Position numbers and translations under genes: made by a program. Below the pieces are notes generated by a model, which worked only from the letters and a program-made list of their open reading frames with translations, was not told the origin of the DNA and searched no databases. This document shows, in pieces, positions 1 through 14,544 of a stretch of 64,000 nucleotides of DNA; positions within the stretch are counted from its first letter, which is position 1, and every line of letters starts with the position of its first letter. The stretch is from Oxyruncus cristatus (lineage: Eukaryota > Chordata > Aves > Passeriformes > Cotingidae): NCBI GenBank assembly GCA_013399855.1, contig VXAY01002056.1:2708414-2772413 (forward strand), in the 5' to 3' direction.

Positions 1-339
1 TTCTTTGGCATCAGCCTGGAAACAAAATACTTCTGTTTGCCTGAAGTTGTTTCAGGTTCCTTAACAGCACATAAGGCTGACATCCTCCTGAGGCTACGCA
101 CAAGCGAGTGTTTCTAAGAGCTGGCTTTGGAAGGTAACAATGCTGCCATTACCTCTAACCTCATTAGAAATCCGAGCTAGATTTTTAAATCAGTGCAAAA
201 TGTTTTCTGTACCTTACTGTGTTTGCTTTTTATTTTTCTCTGAAACCTTCGGGATTGTCTGCTCTCACAGATGGAGTGAAGCACTTCGCTCACAAGAGAG
301 GAGCAACAGTATCTTCTATTGATTTAGTGAGACAGTGAA

Positions 340-815
340 GTTCAATGGTAAATATGACAGTGGTTTAACAACATTTGATGGCAAGGTTCAGTTGATTGTT
401 TACTGCATAGAGAACAGGATAAATCAGATGTGTCAGGGAGACCCTCCCATGGAGTCATGAGATTCAGAGAGAATCCCCTTGGTTTCTTAACTCCTCCTGT
501 GCAGAGGAGTCCCAAGTGCGGCTGGATCCAGCCTTGGGCTCAGACTTGGTCAACAGTTTATGTCTCAAGGATTATATGTGCACAACCCATCTAAGATATA
601 ATCTTAGTGAAGCTTAGCAAGCTGTTAGTCACTTCCAGGGGATCTGCTGCAGCAAGGAATCTCTCAGCCTCGAGGGGTAACCTTGAGAGAGGTCCCTCCT
701 CGAGGAGACAGCCTGGTGTGCAGCTCCCGTGTGCAGGAGAGCCCAACGGGCCCCAGGCTGGCCACTGTTTATTGAGATCATTGACTTATAGTCATATTTA
801 CATAGTAGCAAGACA
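340..815 (+). mobile_element. LTR-like interspersed repeat, copy 1 (probable endogenous retrovirus solo LTR)
   Basis: This segment is collinear with 26520-27045. Shared landmarks in the same order include TTTGATGGCAAGGTTCA, a CCCCCTTG/CCCCTTGG-TTTCT block, a GTGC(A)GCT block, TCAGACTTGG versus TCAGGCTTGG with AGTTTA, GTCACTT then GGATCTG, GGAATCTCTC versus GGGATCTCTC, GTGTGCAG versus GCGTGCAG, and a TTTAT tract near the end. The size, single-copy layout without gag/pol-like frames and the processing-type AT stretch suggest an old solo LTR of an avian endogenous retrovirus. The family name and exact ends are not certain. No viral protein frame is visible. Confidence 0.55.
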
Positions 816-3800
816 TCTGGGTTGCTGCTCTAGCAGCCTATGGCTACTGAGTAGCTATCCATCTCCCCAAAGTCCAACTGAACTGATGTAGCCATCAGGA
901 TCCCCTCTGATGGTTATTGCCTAAGTGGGAATCAGTGAGGAGCACGCTGCCACACCTACTACATATTGTTACTTTTAACTTCATGCAATGATAAAAACAC
1001 ATGCTAAAATAAGCCCCAGAGCTATTTGCCTTTGCATTTTAGTGTAAGATTTTATTCAGTTCAACCTTTAAAAAAAATTGGGAAAGGTAATACAACAGGT
1101 AGGAGTTTGAAATGCGGTTCCCACTGATTAGGGCACAACCACATGGCAGTGCCTAATCCACCTGCAGGTCAAGTTATATCTTATTTAATGCAAATCTCTC
1201 TGACTGCTGTTTTCCCAGTTTTTCTATCACATGGCATTAAACGCATGGAAGGAGATTAAGGAGCTAAGAGTTAATGCAGGTGTGAGTAGCTACTGAAACT
1301 GTCTTGTTTCAGTACATCCTTCTACATAGGAATGGCTGTGCTATGCCACACCTGCAGGCCAGTGCATCCATCTTCCCATGGCCTGGTCGTTTGTGGGCAG
1401 AGAAAGGGAGAGGAACTGCTCTATGGGCTGGTGTAGGCAAATTGTGCCTTCCCTTAGCCAGGCTGGTGTTGATGGTGCCACTGGTAAATGAAATATTGAA
1501 AACAAATACCAGCACAAAATTATGTTTGACACGTTCTTACTTACATAATGAGATTTGTGCATTTAATAATCTTTTTTTGTTCTTTCCCCTTTTATTATGG
1601 TGATACCTTCAGTTAGCCCGTGCTTTCTTTCTGTCCATCTTTTTTGTTTGTGTTGTCAGTTTGAAAGTAAAAACTACAGTATGCAGAACTTGTTGTTGTT
1701 TTTTTGGTTGGTTGGCTGGTTTGTTTTTTTTAGCTGGGCATAACCGCAGAGGCTCACTGAACTAAATTTCCAAGGTTGCCCATTGATTTTAAAAAAATAT
1801 CTGTTTGCCATAATTATTATACTCTAGTCCCCTGAAACTGTGGCGGTTTTTTTTCTGAGAAACCTCTTATTTTTGTTGGCAATTTTTGCTCACTATATAG
1901 AATTTTTAGACATAACTGTTCTTTTAGGCAAGCTGTATATTTGTATGTGTATAGTTTATTTATTAGTTATTTCTGCACCTGTTCTAACACATCACTTGTT
2001 GGGTATATTGCCCTTTCCTTAGGAGAAAAAGGAAGTCAGGATACATTTCTTCCCAGCGCTTGTGGCAGTGAACAAAACGAAGCTTCTCAGGAGCAGCATA
2101 GGTCTGCAGTGGCTGCTGTAAACTCGTGTGGCACAGAGAGCCTCCAGTTTCCTTCTCCAGCTCTGTGTTTAAGGGAGTCTTGTTTGCTTTTCTACCTGTA
2201 CACTCATTTTGTCTTTGAAAACTCCTTTAGCAGTTCCCTCTTATATGTTACTTGTTCCACATTCATCCCATTCAGATGAATGAGCTTGCTCAACCAGCAG
2301 AGGAAGAACATTGCTAAGTATTGTTCCAGAGGAATTGAGGCTGGGGGTGACTCTTGGAACTGTGCATGTGTTTGCCAAAGAAACTATATACAAAAGTTAG
2401 GTAAGATTATTTTTCTTGAAAAGCAAAATCTAGTCCCACCATTTGCAGAATGGGATGCTTGGATAAGACATAAGCCAATTAATCCCTCAGCAATCTAAGG
2501 AGGGCTTTCAGTGGGGTTTAAAGATATATTTTTATCATTTGCTTTTTAAAGCCATTCTGGTGTTTGCTGAAGGGCAAAACTTGGAAGAAATGTGCATTGA
2601 ACATGGGTATTGATCTAAAATATTAATGAGTGGGGTTTTTTCTAAAAAAAACCAAAAGTTTGAGTGCAAGACTTCACATTTCAGCTGCAGGTCACGCGCT
2701 TACGTGTGCACTGTGAGAGGGTTTGAGATGGTGGTTGGAGCTATACTTTTGGTTTAAGTCAGTAAGTGTTCTCAGGGCTTTTGTCTCTGTGCATAATAGA
2801 TGCCCTGCTTGTCAAAGATGCATATACTCTGTGCTGAGTCAGAGCCATACGAAGTAAAATGTTTGATTTGGGGCCTGTAAGAAAACAAAGAGCCAATAAA
2901 AATATATTACAGTGTCTTTTATCCTCCCCTCTAACAAGGGGCCACCCAACCACAGGGGTACACTATTATTAAGTTTTCACTAGCATGATATAATAGTAAA
3001 TTAAGGCTCATTGGTGTGTTGAGGCCACTTCAGCAGCTCCTACCCTCATCCTAAATGTGAGCAAATTGCAGTTGATTGGGTGCTTCCTCCTTTAGCTGAA
3101 TCTGAATTGCAGAGAATTTTCTGTAAACAGGCCCCAGATGGTGGCACAGGGATTCCAGTTAAAGGAATAACTTTCTCCTCCTAATTCTGTCTCTGCACTG
3201 ACCAAGGAAGGGAGTTAAACATCTTCTCCATGATTTTATGCCAACCAGGAAGAATTTCACTTTTGCTGGCTTGAAGTACTGGATGTGTTTTTGTGCTTTG
3301 AAAACCTGAAAGCTTTGATATGGTGCATGCTATGAACTGATGCCAAGCTGTGACTAAACAATCTCATTAAAAACGCAAGGTAACTGAAGCAAATATTTCC
3401 TTTGAAGAGACAGTATCAGTTAAGTACTCATTTCCTCTTTTAAGTCTGACATTAAAGGGGCAAAGACAGGTGGGCTAATAAGAACAAGATAAAGCTTGTT
3501 GTGTTAGTTTACCAGCTAATTTGGCAAAAAAAGCAGGGTCTTGTTTCATGCAATTTTAAGAGCTTGTATCAGTTACATTTGTTGTATGAGGGATCAACTG
3601 TCTAAATATCTAGTGTAATTGTGAAATGCTTTTGTATGCACTTGTAACCAGATATATTTGCATATTTTCCACAAGATGTAATATCACTACGAGAAGATCT
3701 CACCTACACAGTACCCATAATCTCTGATGCTAATTCCGAGCCTTTAAATAAGCTTCTTTAACCACAGCAAACCCGAACCCCATGCAGTAGTGTTTGTTGT

Positions 3801-6800
3801 TGCATTGCTAGAACTGCACTGGAACCCAGTCAGTGATAGCCCAGTGTTCAGCTCTTCCACAATCTGTACCAGCTGAGATCCAAACCACCCAGTTTACGTG
3901 AGTCTGCCATGCATTTCCAAAACAATGTAGTCACGCATTTTCTGAAAACCAGTGTGCAGAATAAGATAATCTTTCTTAGCGTGACTTTCTGGTTTGTACC
4001 CTGGTTGGTAGATGACCCCAAAAGCAGGGTGTTCTTTGAATGTTCTTGGGTGTCTTTGCCTGTTTTCTTTAAGGATCTGGACTTGTGGTACCTTCTGCCA
4101 GCCATCTCGCAAGCAAGTGGGCAGGAGGCACCTTTTCTGCAGGGTGATGCTTGTCTCGGCCCTGACATTCCAGAGCAATGCAATAGCTCTAGGACACCAG
4201 TACAGCTGATGTTTTATGGCAAAGTGAGCAAAATCATTTGCCATCCTGCAACAGAATATGATTGGCATGACCCCATTTAGTGATTATCTATAATCCTATC
4301 ACTCATTGCTTTGTAAGTTCTCTCTGAAATCTTTTTAAGAGACAGAAAGCAAGAATTTTGTTTGCTTTCTTAACCAAGATATTGAACACAGCCATGTAGA
4401 AATCAGGAAAACAAACTCTTACGGCACAACTATTGTGGGTATGTCTTATGTATCAGAGAGTCTCATGGCCATTTTACCCACAGATCTTACAAGAAAATAA
4501 TTGCAGTAAGTGGTAAAAATGTATACATTAGTGTAAAGGCTAAAGCCTAGGCCTGGAGGGATTTCCATTAGTTTTAACAGGCACTGAATAAGGCCCTGAG
4601 AAAACACATAAGACACTTTTACAGAAGAGACTAAAATATGCTTAAGTCTTTTGGCACACTTCTTGCCTTCCAACCTCTGCCATTTCCCTTTCCATCCCCT
4701 AAAAATGGAGAGATATTCTGATTCCAAAATATGAATGTGTGCTGTGAGGGTTCATACCCCAGACTGAGCAGCCCATACTAAAAACTGGGTGGGTTAGTTC
4801 TATGGGCACAAAGCGTTTTGCATCACTTTACAAAACACAGAAAAAGTTCATCATTGTTCTAGAAACTTTATCAACTGAACATAAAGATTTCTTGCTACTT
4901 TTGGGGGACTTTTCAGCACCCAATTATGAGTCATAGCATTGAAGTCTGGCAGGAAAGAACATCTTGTAAATTGTTTCAGAATTGTCTTTCACCTCCTATT
5001 CTAGCGGGCTCCCAAGCTTTTCTCTGGGTCAAGATGCATTCAACTTTGAGAGATGGGAACATGAGGGATTACAAGACATCCGTGACTTTTTCCATGAGAA
5101 AATAATAATAATAAACTTTCAGTATGGGTAGGATAAGTTCAAGCTTCCCTCTGGAGACTTGTACATGCATTTGCAAATGAGATAGTTCTGATGTTTGCTA
5201 AGGAAAAAAATAAATATCTCACAACAGGAAAGAATTTGTTTGGAAGAATCTCTCCTCCACAGCTGATACTTTTAATCACTGTCTGCACTAGAGAAGGTTT
5301 ATGCAGTGTTCCCAGCCTTGCAAACACCCTCTCTTCTCCCCACAGTTCAGCAGTGAGGGGGCACTGAGAGGCACACATTTCATCTGGCCCCTTCACACAC
5401 CAGGCTGGAAGGGGCTGGTTCTGCTCGCATTAAAGCATAACGGGAGCTTTGCCATTTTCTTTGCTAAAGTTCAGGCTTCCCTGTAAAGCAGTAGAGGGGA
5501 AACATCAGGACTGTAAAGCCACATACTATATCTCATGGCTTTTAATGACAAGGGTTGTATTGGTGCCTCCCAGGATGAACAGAAGAAAGAGCTTTGTGAG
5601 GTGCAAGAGAACCTTCACTGTCTTTTTGGCAGCTACTTAATGTGATAAAGTTGTTTAGACATCTACTGAGGTGATGACTGGATCCTTCTAGCAGCACCTT
5701 TTAAAAAACATTCCTGGACTATAAAATATTTTAAGCTCTACTCCCTCTCCCCCTTGTTTTCTTCCAATTTCCTGGGCTGCATTGGGACAGAAAGGAGTGT
5801 TGTCCAGCTCCTGCCGCCCATCTCTGCTTCCTTGCAATGACAAGTCTGTTCTGTCTTTCACCCTCCCATGCACCTGCATCCCTAGCACTGGGCAGGTGTT
5901 TCTCCTGGTGCAAAGAGTCTTTCCAGGGAGCAGTGGAACTGTGGTAGAGATGATTTGGGCAGCCTGCACAAGTGCCCACCAAACGCTGACAGCACAAAGC
6001 CCTCCGCACGCTCAGCCTGGAGCAGCACAGGGAGAGAGGCTGCTTGTTTGCCAGCTGAGAAGCCAGCACTGCATCTGGTTACCACTTGTGTCTCAGGATT
6101 GTGTTAGCTGAGAACCCAGAAGGACTATAGCCTGGGTCTGAGAGAGACAGAAATCTTCAATTCGTGCAAAAGGTGAGAGCACTTCCCAGGAAAGCTCTGT
6201 CCTGTCCCTGGTGCACAGGCAAGGGAGTATTTAAGGCCCTGATGTTATCTGATCTCTTTTTTTTCCCCATCACTTTCTGAATGTTCTTTCTGGGCATAAG
6301 TGGCCCTTTCATGGAATTGTTTTTTCCTGTATCTCATCACAAGTCCTGCACATTTATCCTCGTGTTTGGAAAAAATTCTAAATATTCACATACGCTTCAG
6401 AATAATTTATTTTCTTTTGTAGCTTAATAAAATCTTGGGTTTCATTCCATCTAGTTATCTTCAGGGATTTACAAAAGGCCAGTGGGGCTGAAATGCAGGA
6501 CTGAACTGAGACAAAGGAAAACAAACAACCGTATGAATACCTAGAATTTGCCCAGAATGCAGTGATGCAGCTCCAGTGCTGCTTTTTTAAAGGAGATAGT
6601 AAATCATTAATACTTCTGGGAGGAAATAAATACAGTAGTGTTTCTGCAACCTCTGGCTTGCTCTAAAATGTAATGTATTTATGCAGGCTTCTCCCTAGTC
6701 CTGTTGAGCCATAGTTGTTGTACCAGACCTGTGCTCCTGAGTGACATGTGTGCCCCCCGGAATGCACCAGCACCCTGACGCACGGGTTGGCAATTCCGTT

Positions 6801-6937
6801 GTTTTGCTGCAATGTCACTGGCATTGGAGACTGGTGTTGCATGAGAAAAAATTCTGTAGTCAGCTGTCCTTCCTTGCCAGTGAGGATCTGTATCTCATAC
6901 AGCACAGTCTTCTACCTGGTGAAGACTTGACAGTCTG
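816..6937. other. Non-coding stretch, nothing recognised
   Basis: AT-leaning sequence with short T-rich runs (for example around 1570-1740). Short open frames on both strands lack family motifs, and no RNA gene was seen. Confidence 0.6.
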
Positions 6938-7257
6938 ACAGGAGGTTGTAGCCAGATGGGTGTCAGTCTCTTCTCCCAGGCAACCGGCAGTAGGACAAGA
7001 GGGCTTGGTCTTAAGCTTTGCCAGGGGGGGTTTAGGTTGAATATTAGGAAAAAATTTTTTACATAGAGAGGAATCAGACATTGCAATGGGCTACCCAGGG
7101 AGGTGGTGGATTCACTGTCCCTGGAAGTTTTTAAGGTGAGACTGGATGTGGCACTTAGTGCCATGGTCTAGTAACCATGGCAGCGTTGGATCAAGGCTTG
7201 GGCTTAATTATCTCAGAGGTCTTTTCTGACCTGGTTGATTCTATGATTCTATGACTT
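6938..7257 (+). mobile_element. CR1 LINE, 3' end (5'-truncated)
   Basis: This matches the 3' untranslated region of avian CR1 retrotransposons throughout. The landmarks in order are GGAGGTTGTAGCCAGATGG, CTCTTCTCCCAGGCAAC, AGGACAAGAGGGC, GGTTTAGGTTGAATATTAGG, a run of GGGCTACCCAGGGAGGTGGT, GACTGGATGTGGCACTTAGT, GAGGTCTTTTCTGACCTGG, and the terminal TTGATTCTATGATTCTATG repeat. It is about 320 bp against a full length of several kb, the usual CR1 5' truncation. No reverse-transcriptase frame remains. The good similarity to what I recall of the consensus suggests a moderately young insertion. Confidence 0.93.
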
Positions 7258-10200
7258 GCAACAAAAGAAATGCATTTGCTCTCGTCCCAGCCTGGACACA
7301 GCCAAGTGAGCCTGGAGTGTGCAGTCTGTGGCACTGGGGCCTCAAAAGCCTCTGATTTCACACGGGCTGTGAGAGGCTTTGGACTGGTAGAAAAGCCTTC
7401 CCTTTTCTTTGAGACCATCAGCTTCTCTTCATGTGGAGCACAGATGTTTGTTTGGTGCAGTGAAAAAATGATGCAGAAGTAAGAGTTTCTTAAAAGTTAC
7501 TGTCATGCTGCAATATTTTGGCTACCGTATCTCATGCCAAGAAAAGAGCCTAAAACTTTAGGTTAATTTTCAACATTTACAGGGATAACAGATGTTCAAA
7601 AATATTCTACAAAGGTGTTTTTCTGTGTCAGTAATCCATAGAATTTGGAGTCCCTTAAAAGTATGATGGCAGTGGTGACGTCAGACTGCCCCTGTTTTCT
7701 TTTTAATTTTTTCAAATGCGTGATGGTTGTGTCTTTATCATAACTTCTGTACTTCCTTTGAAAGGGAATTTGCAGAATAAGGCAGGAAAAGGGAATTTGC
7801 TATTCTGCTATTTCTGGCCTGAGTGAATGATGATGGAATGAGAATCACCAATTTTAAGTTCCTTAATGTTCCTAAAGAATCGGATATATTTGCTAAGCAA
7901 TAGAAGTGAATTGAAAAGCAGTATAATAAAAGGGGAGATACTGGACCTTTTTGAATTTTAAAGACTCTCCTGTTTATTAAAAGATGAGACACCACGACTA
8001 GAAATACTTTAATATTCCATTTCAGTATAGTTTTACACTGGAAACTTTGTCACTGAATGAGATATTTTGCTAAATGCAAACAAACACTAGTAAAGAGGTT
8101 GTGTGTTACACAATGTTTGCTACTAATGTAATTCCATACCATCCGGTACAAGCTGCGCGAGCCCAGGGGGGTACCTTTGTGTACACCCCCACTTCCTTTG
8201 TGCTACAGGAGACTTTCCACTCTGTTAGCCCATGGAATAATTTCAGGTACTTGGGACAAAAGTATTTTCTTTAAAATATTCTCTAAATCAGGATGACCAA
8301 ATCCAAGTTTATTTAGTTTTAGAAATTATCAATCATCTTTTTAGTAAACAAGACTGATACTGTGTTCTTCAAACTGGAGACAAGCCCAGATTTCTCTTAA
8401 AGCAGACAAAATCAGGACACATAGAGTAAAACTATTGGAGTAGCTATGTTTTGCATTTTAAAACAGTCTTTACTGAGACATTTACTATAAACATGGCAAA
8501 CAAGATGTATTTACTTTAAAGGTCCTTCCATTGTGTTTATCAAATAGCTGTTATAGTATTTACGATGCTCTATTGAGTTAGAAAAAAATCTGTTTTGTGT
8601 ATTTTCCCTCAAGGTTAAAGGTTTGAATCATGGGATAATGTGTGATATCTCTAGGGCTTCTTGAAACAGTTCAAGAACACGCACAAAGGGCTGTGGTTTG
8701 TGCTATATTTGCACAGAATTTAAACATCATGTTCCTTTGGCTTAAGAGCAAAGAAGATACCAGGAGAATATCTTTTCCTTTAACAGTACAGTATACATTT
8801 TCACAAAAAACTCTGTAACTGTTTTGTAAGGTGCAAAAGGTAGTCACACACTATTTTTCTCGGTTGTGATTTTTATTTTAAAACTAACCTATCAACCCAA
8901 GAGGAGGAGTGAAATGAAATGCATTTCAAAGAACGAATGTTGCCATTTCCTCTTAGAATATACTTTTTAAACATGTTTTTTATGGTTTGTTTGTGCTAAG
9001 GCAAGTTACAATATTTAAACTAAAAATCTCTCTCACATTAAAAAAGTAATTGTCAAACAAATATTTTGGCCATTTAGAAGCAAAGCTGTGGAAATTTAAA
9101 ACCCTTGGTATGTATTTGTAAAATATATTTGTCTTGCTTTTTTAGCTGAGATGTCCCAAGAAATGCTAGAGAGCTCTCGGGTGAGAGTTGTATTCTCTCT
9201 GATTAATGATGATTTCTTGTTAGCTGCTGGGCAGAGGTTTTACAAGCCAGCTGCTATTTCCATTAAGAAGCAAGTTGAACTCGTGCTCTGTAGTTTTACA
9301 GCAGCATTTGACTGTCTGTACAAAGCTGGCTGTGACTGCAGCGTGACTGTGATTTACACTTGCGACTCTGCCACCGCTTCCAGTCGTTACAGGTCAGACA
9401 GGACACAGCACTCTGGGCTTTCTGCTCACTTTCTGCTTTTAGGGGCAGCTGCAAGCCTTCACAACGTAACAAAGTTAGATCTGTAACAAAAGACCTTGCC
9501 TTGAGTTCTAGGACCATGTAATTAGCTGAGGGAACTCATCATTGTTCTTGTGTCTCCTAATACTTTCCTCTGTTTACTTAACGTTTGCTGTCAATATTAA
9601 TGCATTTATTATTTTGGAACTTAATGCTTTCTAAGTTATAGTCTCCAAGTGTTTTCTGTATATATAAATATGCCAGTTCTAGAGCTCTTGAGTATTCCTC
9701 TCTCCAGATACCTCCGCACCACCCACGGAGCTATTGCTCAGGCGTGCAGGGAGTAAACAACTCCACTGGGGTCACACAAAAACCCTGTGGTAGACTAAGA
9801 ACTTGAACCCTGACTTCCTCAGCTCCCCATCCACTCTTTTTCTTACTTTTTTATGCTCACTTTTCTTACTTCAAAAATCAAACATGCTCCACTTCCTGCT
9901 TGCTTATTTGTTGTCTTGGGCTGTGTGTTACACACAGATACGAGGGGCTGTTCCGGACCCTCACGTGTCTGTGGGACACATTTGTATGGCAGTTAAGCGG
10001 TTTGGAAGCTGAAGGTGCAGCATGGCCAAGACGGTCTGGTGCTGCCCAGGGCCCAGGCTGCCCTTTGCTGCATCTGGTGCCTTTGAGCCTGTGATGTTAC
10101 GGGGTGTCCGTGTTACGGTCTGTGTGGGAGGTGGGGTGTGTTTCAGCATGGGTGACTGATTGCGCCTTGTTTGCTATCATTCAGAAGTTGGTCAAGAAGC

Positions 10201-13200
10201 CAGGGGCTGACAGTCTGTTGAGTGGGCAGTGGAGGGGTGGAGGTTTCTCTTTCATTTTTCAGCACTCGGCCTCTGGACATGTGTAAGGCTGTTTGCATCT
10301 GTTCTCTCCTGTGCAGAAACAGCATGGTATTTTATGACTAGAAAGAAAGGCAGATTTGGACATCTCTGTTCCTAACGTATACAATTAAATATCTCTTTAT
10401 CTTTCAGTTGAGTAAAATACAAAGTGTTAATTTTAATCATTGTTATCTGTTTAGAAAGTTATCTGGGAGTGTATTTTCAAACACTTTATTGTGTGTGTGC
10501 GTGACACCTTGGTACTACTTACTGATTCTACACTTTGTAGCCTTACTCAAATACCGCCTGAGTTGCTTTTTGGATGTTATCAAAGAGTCTTTGAAAGCTT
10601 AATATTGCTGCAGTCTCTCTATGTGAGTGGTTGCATGGAACCAATTATTCTAGAGGGGTATTTGAAGATGTCACATTACATCCTATTCACGTGTTGCAGC
10701 TCGTTCTTCAGACAGCTGTGACATGCTTACTACCTTCCACATTGTACATTGCTGTGCGTCATCTATGTTGGTTCTGTTTGGCAGGGAGCTGGTCATATGG
10801 TTTTAGGCTCAGCTTTGATTGTTTTCCTGTTTGACCTGTCTATTCATCAGTTTATGTTAGTTTGAAAAGGGGGCAACTGTGCTTTGGGTGTTTTGCCCAG
10901 ATCAACACTTCTTCTGGGATGAAATAAGCACAAAGAAAAGGCCATATACATCTTTGAAAGCAAATCCTTGGTGAACTGTCATCACTCCATTGACTGTGCT
11001 AGAACAAGTGCAGATTTAGACCAGCTGAAACTGTTCCTAGTGAAGCGCAGAGCTTGCCTTTTATTAACTTCTGCAGCTTCAGTTTTCATCTGTGCCTTCA
11101 GAAACAGGGAAGACTTGCAAGGAAGATCATAGTCTGATTGCTGAAGAAAGACAATAGAGTGAGCTTCCAGAACAAGTGTCATTCTTTGTGACAGTGTTGA
11201 GTCTTGCTCAGGCCATTTTCTGTTGTTTTGGCTTTCTGTGGTCACTGTATAAAAAGGAGCATCAAATTGGTTAACACTTGCCAAATGAAAAAAACATGTT
11301 AGTGTTAGAAATTGAAAATAAGGAACTATTTTACACTGAAGCTATTAAAGTACATTCTTTCTTTTCCCGGTGTGGTCAGCTTTTACGGGTGGCAACACTG
11401 TTTTTTTTCAGGAAGTGGAGCTCCCTTTTGGGTTCATCTAGAAACATGCCATTTCCACCTGAGCAAAAAAACACAAGCACAGTCATGCTGACTAATAAAT
11501 ATAATAAATATATGAATGTGCATCTGTGATTTGCTTACAGTTAAATAAAATCTTCCACACAGACCATTTCTTCCTGTAACTGTCTAACTACATTAGTGAT
11601 TGCCTTTACAGGGTAGCTTCTGTTTTAATTTTGAGCCACTTCTGTGTTCTAACGCAAAACTTGAACTCCCCATTGGATTCAATACATGTAACTTCAAGAA
11701 ACTCATTCAGCATTGTGGTTATTCATTCCAACCTTTTCTTTCCTGTGAAGAAATGCTGAAATTATGCTCAGGAAGGAAGCAGCAGCATGGGATTCTTAGG
11801 TTGAAGAGGTTAGAAGTTAATTTAGGGAGAGGCAAAATCAAGCCATGAAGAAATACTTTAGTGGACAATCTGAGTATTGGCGGTTACTGAGTAAAGTGCA
11901 AAAAGCAGAATAAGAGGTCTTGCATAAGCTGGCTGAAGAGAAGCAAGAAGCTGCTCTGAATGTGAAGGAAAGGTAGAAAGCTGAGAAAATAATAGTAGGG
12001 ACAATGGTATGGGAGGAGCTGGAGAGGAGCAAAGATGTGTGTGACAAACATGTACAGTACTGAGAGTACTGTAAGTGAGGAAGAGGCTTTTTTAGTTTGC
12101 AGTAGTAACAGGAAACCACTGCAGAAATTCAGAGGAGATTTTAGCTGCTCACTTTAGGGTGGAGTGAAGAGGAGTTTAGAGGTGGGGAAGCTGACAAAGA
12201 AAAGCTGGAACAGTCAAGATGGTGAAATAGTAACCGATAGTTTTAACAGGAAGGAAAGTGCAGAGCTGGAAGCTACTGGAGGGGAGGAAAACAGGACATA
12301 TGTAGAGACTGAATTTATTGTCCCGCTTTGCAAGTTGTTTGTAAAACTGACATGGTAAAAACGGTAAGTTTTGCTTTTAGCTTCAAGGCAAACTGTTTTT
12401 AAGCATGGCCCTCTTGCCTTAAATAGTCAAAACAAGTTTTCTGTGCTTTAAGTAACACTACCATTTTCAGATGAAATCCAGCAAATGTTCAGAAAGTAGA
12501 GTGATACATGTACTGAAGGAGAACGGTCTCTATTGTTTGCTTCTTTATGGTATGGATTTTATAGGTCAGAAATATGTGGCATGTACAGTACTAGATTGAG
12601 ATGCACATGGTCAACCTAGAAACTTGGCATGTTGTCAATTGTTTCAGTAAAACCAAGTACAGAAACCAACTCATGTTCCTTATCCTACTGGCCGGAGGAG
12701 CTGGGACATTTCCTGAAGATGAAACACTTGAGCGTGGAGGGAGGAAGGAGTGGAAACTGCAAGAGTGAATGTCACAAGCTGGGAGCAATAGGGCATATTG
12801 GGGGGGGGGAAAGTGTGTGTTGCAATAACAGCCAATTGCAGCTCCTCGGAAAATGCTCACCCAGATGACTTTAGAATGGAGGTAGGATGGGGAGATGTCA
12901 TGGTTCAAATGACAGTACATTTGCTAGGTATTCCCGGAAAAAGGAGAGGGAGCTATTTGAAAAAAATACATCAGATAAACACATTTTGAAAGGTATCTTG
13001 AGTTCAGTAACCTTACATGGCCCAAACAAACAGTTTCTTCTGAATTCTGCATTGCTGATAAAGACAGTCTCCTTGGAGTCCATAAGAAGTCAGTGTCAAC
13101 AAGACCTACTGCAACATTTCCATGGTTGGCTGCAAAGACACAACTTCCCAAGGTTATTTTTGGGAACCCAGCATATTCCAGGATGTGACATGCTCTTCTG

Positions 13201-14544
13201 AAGCACTGAGCATCTCAGAGCCCTCACTGGCTTCAGTTGTTTAAACAGCAACTATGAAGCACAAAGAGCATCCAAATCTTTAAAGTACAATAAACAGGGA
13301 AAATGTTTGACCTGTGTTTTTTTCCTCCAACTATGAGACCATTTCCCAGAACTCAAGAGAGTATTTCTACTTAAGGCAAACCTACTGCTTTTCATCCTGA
13401 CTTCAACTGCTTTTTGGACTATGACTGGGTGTAATGTAGTATAGAAGAGGAAAAAAGATATTTTTTTTTCTTTTTAGTTTATGCCTCCATTTTATTTCTG
13501 TACATATTTCTGCAAACTCATTTTTCCCTTTTTTTTTTTTTTTGTTCCTCTGGTAGAAAGTTACATGAGAATCCTAAGGTTTTGGGAGTGTGCATGGATA
13601 AAGTAGGGTAATATCTAAATTTGTAATTTTAATATTTAGGCATAATGCTTAAACCCAAAGGTCTCTGTCTCCATCTGTTGGAACGAGAAGGGCATAGCCC
13701 CAATGGCTTGCTTGGACTCATCACATGGAAATTGTAATTTTATTTTACTGTGTCTTCTTCCACTGTTTTCAATTTAACCAACATTAGCAACAGCAGCAAC
13801 TTGATGTTCTGTTTTGCCATGGAGGCAGAAAGTTTGTCTTCACTGGAAAATAACAATTATAGCAAGACCTCTTAAGGTGCTCAAACATAGATTCTTCTTC
13901 CTTAAAGACAGGCTGAAGTCCTTAGAAATACTTGGGATATAAATGATTTAGGATCCAGTCCAAATCACTTCGAAATCAGGGTGGTCACTGTCTGACCTCG
14001 ATAAGAAACAGACCCGGGCCTTAGAAACAGGAGAGGTTTGTGTCCTACTTTACCCAAACTATATTCCTGCTTTATCCCAACTGAGCTTGGGTGTAGAGAG
14101 GGGTGTGCAGCCTTCCCAGGAGCTCTCTTCGGAAGCTGATTGTTCAGAATTTTCCTCCTCAGAGACATTTCTCTCCCAGCCCCTAGAACTCATGCACTGG
14201 AGAGTTCTCAACCTCCATCTGTCCTGGTGCGTGAGGAACCATGGATGCCACGGGAGTTAGCAGGAATTGAGCAACTCTGTGATTTGGACAAAATGTGTTT
14301 ATAAACATTAAAAGAATATGTCATCGTATCTTTATGCTCCTATGACAAAGGGAGAATGCTATCTCTAAATCTTGGGACAGGTTCTTTTCTTGGAGTGGGA
14401 CTGATACAGTTACACCCACCTGAAAGGTCAAGAAAGTGAGAGAAGCTCGTTCAGTTTTCAGATATCCTTCTACCACACCACGATATTCAAAATAGTCCAG
14501 TGGCAAAAAGGATTTTAGTAAATGCTTGAAAGCAAACCTTGGAA
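7258..14544. other. Non-coding stretch
   Basis: Apart from the MIR-like piece near 9740-9842, I see no exon or element. It contains a T run at 13530-13543 and a G10 run at 12800-12809. Confidence 0.6.
9738..9842 (-). mobile_element. MIR-like SINE fragment
   Basis: GGTCACACAAAAACCCTGTG, then a loose spacer and AGAACTTGAACCCTGACTTC resemble the reverse complement of the MIR core (GGTCACACAGC, then a GTGGCAGAG-type block, then TTCGAACCC). This is an ancient amniote repeat and the match is weak but ordered. Confidence 0.35.

Noticed and set aside
607..891. 94-codon open frame at the left end
   Set aside because: It lies inside the LTR-like repeat, has no domain, and no viral protein similarity that I recognise.
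12800..12809. G10 run as a possible G-quadruplex
   Set aside because: A single run without spaced G-triplets nearby. Insufficient.
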